Part shown: positions 62,849 to 64,000 of the stretch, in pieces
How the letters are laid out: every line of letters begins with the position of its first letter
Numbering within the stretch: the first letter of the stretch is position 1
Assembly (NCBI GenBank): GCA_037176725.1
Contig: JAZBRS010000060.1
Location: forward strand, 58,866,001-58,930,000
DNA: 64,000 nt
From: Posidonia oceanica
Lineage: Eukaryota; Streptophyta; Magnoliopsida; Alismatales; Posidoniaceae
Direction: 5' to 3'
Notes under the pieces: generated by a model
Told to the model about the DNA's origin: nothing
Seen by the model: only the letters and a program-made list of their open reading frames with translations
Database searches by the model: none
Program-made: the position numbers and the translations under genes

Positions 62849-63560
62849 TTCTGGGGAGTCTGAGAATACTGGTGGAGGGTCTGCATGCAATTTGGTAAGC
62901 ATAGGAGCTAGGATGCAACTTAGGGGCAAAATGGTCTTTTCACATGATTTTTCAAAAGATGCAAGGACCTATGTGTGATTTTCAAATCATGCAGGGTCAA
63001 AAATGCAATTTTATATGCAAAACATGCTCTGAAGACACAAACTGAGGACTGGTGTGTGATTTTTGGAAAAAACAGGGTCAGAAATGCAATACAATAAGCC
63101 AAAATACATGCATAACAGCTACTGTCCATTTAAAATGGACCTAAATGCAAATATGGAAAAACAGAGGAAAAGAAATGCAATGCAGTATGCAAAATAAGAA
63201 AATAAAAGCTAAGTTCCTACAGTGCATGGACCTACATGCAAAAACAGAAACATGCAGGGACCTGGAATGCAATGCAATATGGCAAAATGCATGCAACTAA
63301 ATTAACTGATTTAAGACAGGACTTACATGCAAAAATCAAAAGCAGAGGGGCTAAACTACAAAATATTATAACTGAAACGCACAGTAAAAGGACAAGATTG
63401 CAAATACTGAAAGATATAAATAAAAACAGCAATTTAGCATGGTATTTAGTTTAAAACTAAGCATAATAAATGGCAGAAGGACTGGAATGCAAAAATTGAA
63501 AAACTTAAGCTAAACATGCAATATTTACATCTAAACTATACAAATAAGAAAATAAATGAA
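62849..63560. other. A-rich, ATGCAA-rich stretch with weak internal repeats
   Basis: The words ATGCAA and AAATGCAA recur many times. A related pair, ATGGACCTAAATGCAAA at 63,135 and ATGGACCTACATGCAAA at 63,226, lies 91 bp apart. A small perfect dyad, TCCATTT/AAATGGA with a one-base centre, is at 63,125-63,139. No coding frame of note and no RNA gene is visible. Confidence 0.5.
63415..63422 (+). promoter_or_regulatory. TATA-box-like sequence (TATAAATA)
   Basis: TATAAATA is a canonical plant TATA motif and it lies about 130 bp before the GC-rich segment. If 60,999-64,000 is a long LTR this could be its promoter. The surrounding DNA is A-rich, so a chance match is quite likely, and nothing else supports transcription starting here. 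Confidence 0.15.
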
Positions 63561-63998
63561 CAGTGCTAGTCGGCGGTCGACGAGCACTGTAGCAGAATGC
63601 TGGCAGTGCTCGTGACCGCCGACAGGGGAGGTTGGGGAGGCGCAGACCGGCGGAGCTTGGTGCTGGCGTTCGTCCGGAGCTCTGGGAACTGCTCGGAGTT
63701 CGCTCTGTTGGTCGGAGTGTCCGGAGGAAGAGCAGCCGGCGCCAGTGAAGGAGAATTGATCGGCGAGTCGGGGACGGAGCAGGAAGACCGGAAATCCTAA
63801 TCTATAGGCTGGAGAAGCAAGAGGGAAGGAAGAGGAAGCTAAGGGAAGCAAAATGTACCTGAGTTCGCATCTGAGATGTCCTCCCGACGTCAGTGGTTCC
63901 AGAAGTGGCCGGCGGCGTTCGTCCAGTCGCTGCGGGTGCTGTCGGCTGCTCGCGAGGGATGGAGTGGCTTCAGAACGTTCCTCCGGAGCTTCCTGATC
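63531..63998 (-). other. Minus-strand reading frame open to the window edge (uncertain coding)
   Basis: One minus-strand frame has no stop from the right window edge (63,998) to the TAG/TAA region at 63,531, about 155 codons, with no ATG start inside the window. The predicted product is rich in Ser, Pro, Arg and Leu and shows no domain that I recognise. It runs through the hairpin at 63,569-63,623, which argues against a conserved protein. High GC lowers stop density, so an open frame of this length is weak evidence. A plausible GT donor context (CTCAG then GTACAT on the minus strand, near 63,860) is present, so an exon ending there is another possibility. I would not annotate it as a gene without transcript support. 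Confidence 0.15.
63569..63623. other. Strong inverted repeat (19-bp stem, one bulge, 16-nt loop)
   Basis: The left arm, 63,569-63,588 (GTCGGCGGTC then GACGAGCACT), pairs with the right arm, 63,605-63,623 (AGTGCTCGTG then ACCGCCGAC). Every base matches except for one extra G in the left arm. The 16-nt loop is 63,589-63,604. The stem is GC-rich and marks the switch from A-rich to GC-rich sequence. It could be a transcript hairpin, the end of a small inverted-repeat element or a foldback. It lacks the T-run of an intrinsic terminator. Confidence 0.8.
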
Positions 63999-64000
63999 GA

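Larger units (their letters stand above)
60999..64000. mobile_element. Candidate transposable element (possibly an LTR retrotransposon end) inserted in the satellite
   Basis: Satellite sequence ends in the middle of a unit and the new sequence opens with TGTAGCAATCCC. A 5' TG is usual for LTRs, and no satellite unit reappears before the window ends. The region has a mixed composition: A-rich with many ATGCAA words from 61.1 to 63.5 kb, then GC-rich. It contains a phrase that I associate from memory with dispersed plant repeats (see 61,115-61,350). No gag, protease, reverse transcriptase, RNase H, integrase or transposase motif could be read in any frame, and no primer-binding site was recognised. 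If this is an element, the window shows only a terminal or non-coding part. The alternative is simply the array edge with unrelated flanking DNA. Orientation is not established. Confidence 0.4.

Noticed and set aside
62528..63432. Short frames of 60-72 codons on both strands
   Set aside because: They lie in repetitive A-rich DNA, with no motif, no consistent coding strand, and lengths expected by chance.
63435..63455. TGGTATTTAG at about 63,440 as a retroelement primer-binding site
   Set aside because: It matches the initiator-Met tRNA complement only in the first six bases, and no CA-ending LTR precedes it.
63569..63623. Intrinsic transcription terminator
   Set aside because: There is no T-run after either arm, and the context is nuclear eukaryotic DNA.

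Overview
This window is nuclear repetitive DNA with no gene that I can support. From position 1 to about 60,998 it is one uninterrupted head-to-tail satellite array with a 69-bp unit, roughly 880 units. It runs off the left edge of the window. From 60,999 to 64,000 the sequence changes abruptly to non-satellite DNA that starts with TG and looks like the end of a transposable element, probably an LTR retrotransposon, inserted into the array. The array scale, the many CpG-to-TpG/CpA variants and a phrase in the right flank that I recall from dispersed plant repeats all suggest a flowering plant. I cannot name the species, and this rests on inference.

Satellite unit. Each 69-bp unit is a 28-bp half plus a 41-bp half. 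Each half contains a perfect 7-bp dyad around the same 5-nt loop, CCGAA: GATAGGT/ACCTATC in the short half and GATAAGT/ACTTATC in the long half. The two stems differ by one base pair changed on both sides. The long half ends in a pyrimidine-rich tract. Because 69 is 3 x 23 and the consensus lacks stops in one frame on each strand, the array is full of long chance reading frames (up to 371 codons) with a 23-residue period. These are not genes.

Large-scale order. The array is a mosaic of nested duplications. Positions 1-31,178 (macro-copy 1) and 31,179-60,998 (macro-copy 2) are two diverged copies of one ~31-kb block, collinear over about the first 20 kb and rearranged after that. Inside them lie younger duplications: 1,721 bp in tandem at 36.8-40.2 kb; ~3 kb at 15.5 and 20.7 kb; ~1.5 kb at 23.8 and 25.8 kb; and ~3.7 kb at 54.1 and 57.8 kb. 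Most offset changes between the copies are whole units (69, 138, 483 bp) or a single half (28 or 41 bp), as expected from unequal exchange in register. A pair of recognisable variant units recurs at a fixed 344-bp spacing in at least ten places and marks a higher-order repeat.

Right flank (60,999-64,000). It holds a conserved-looking plant-repeat phrase at 61,115-61,350, a ~30-bp minisatellite at about 61,630-61,820, an A-rich stretch full of ATGCAA motifs with internal direct repeats, a strong hairpin at 63,569-63,623, and a GC-rich end with a minus-strand frame open to the window edge. No retroelement protein domain, tRNA, rRNA or CRISPR array was seen.
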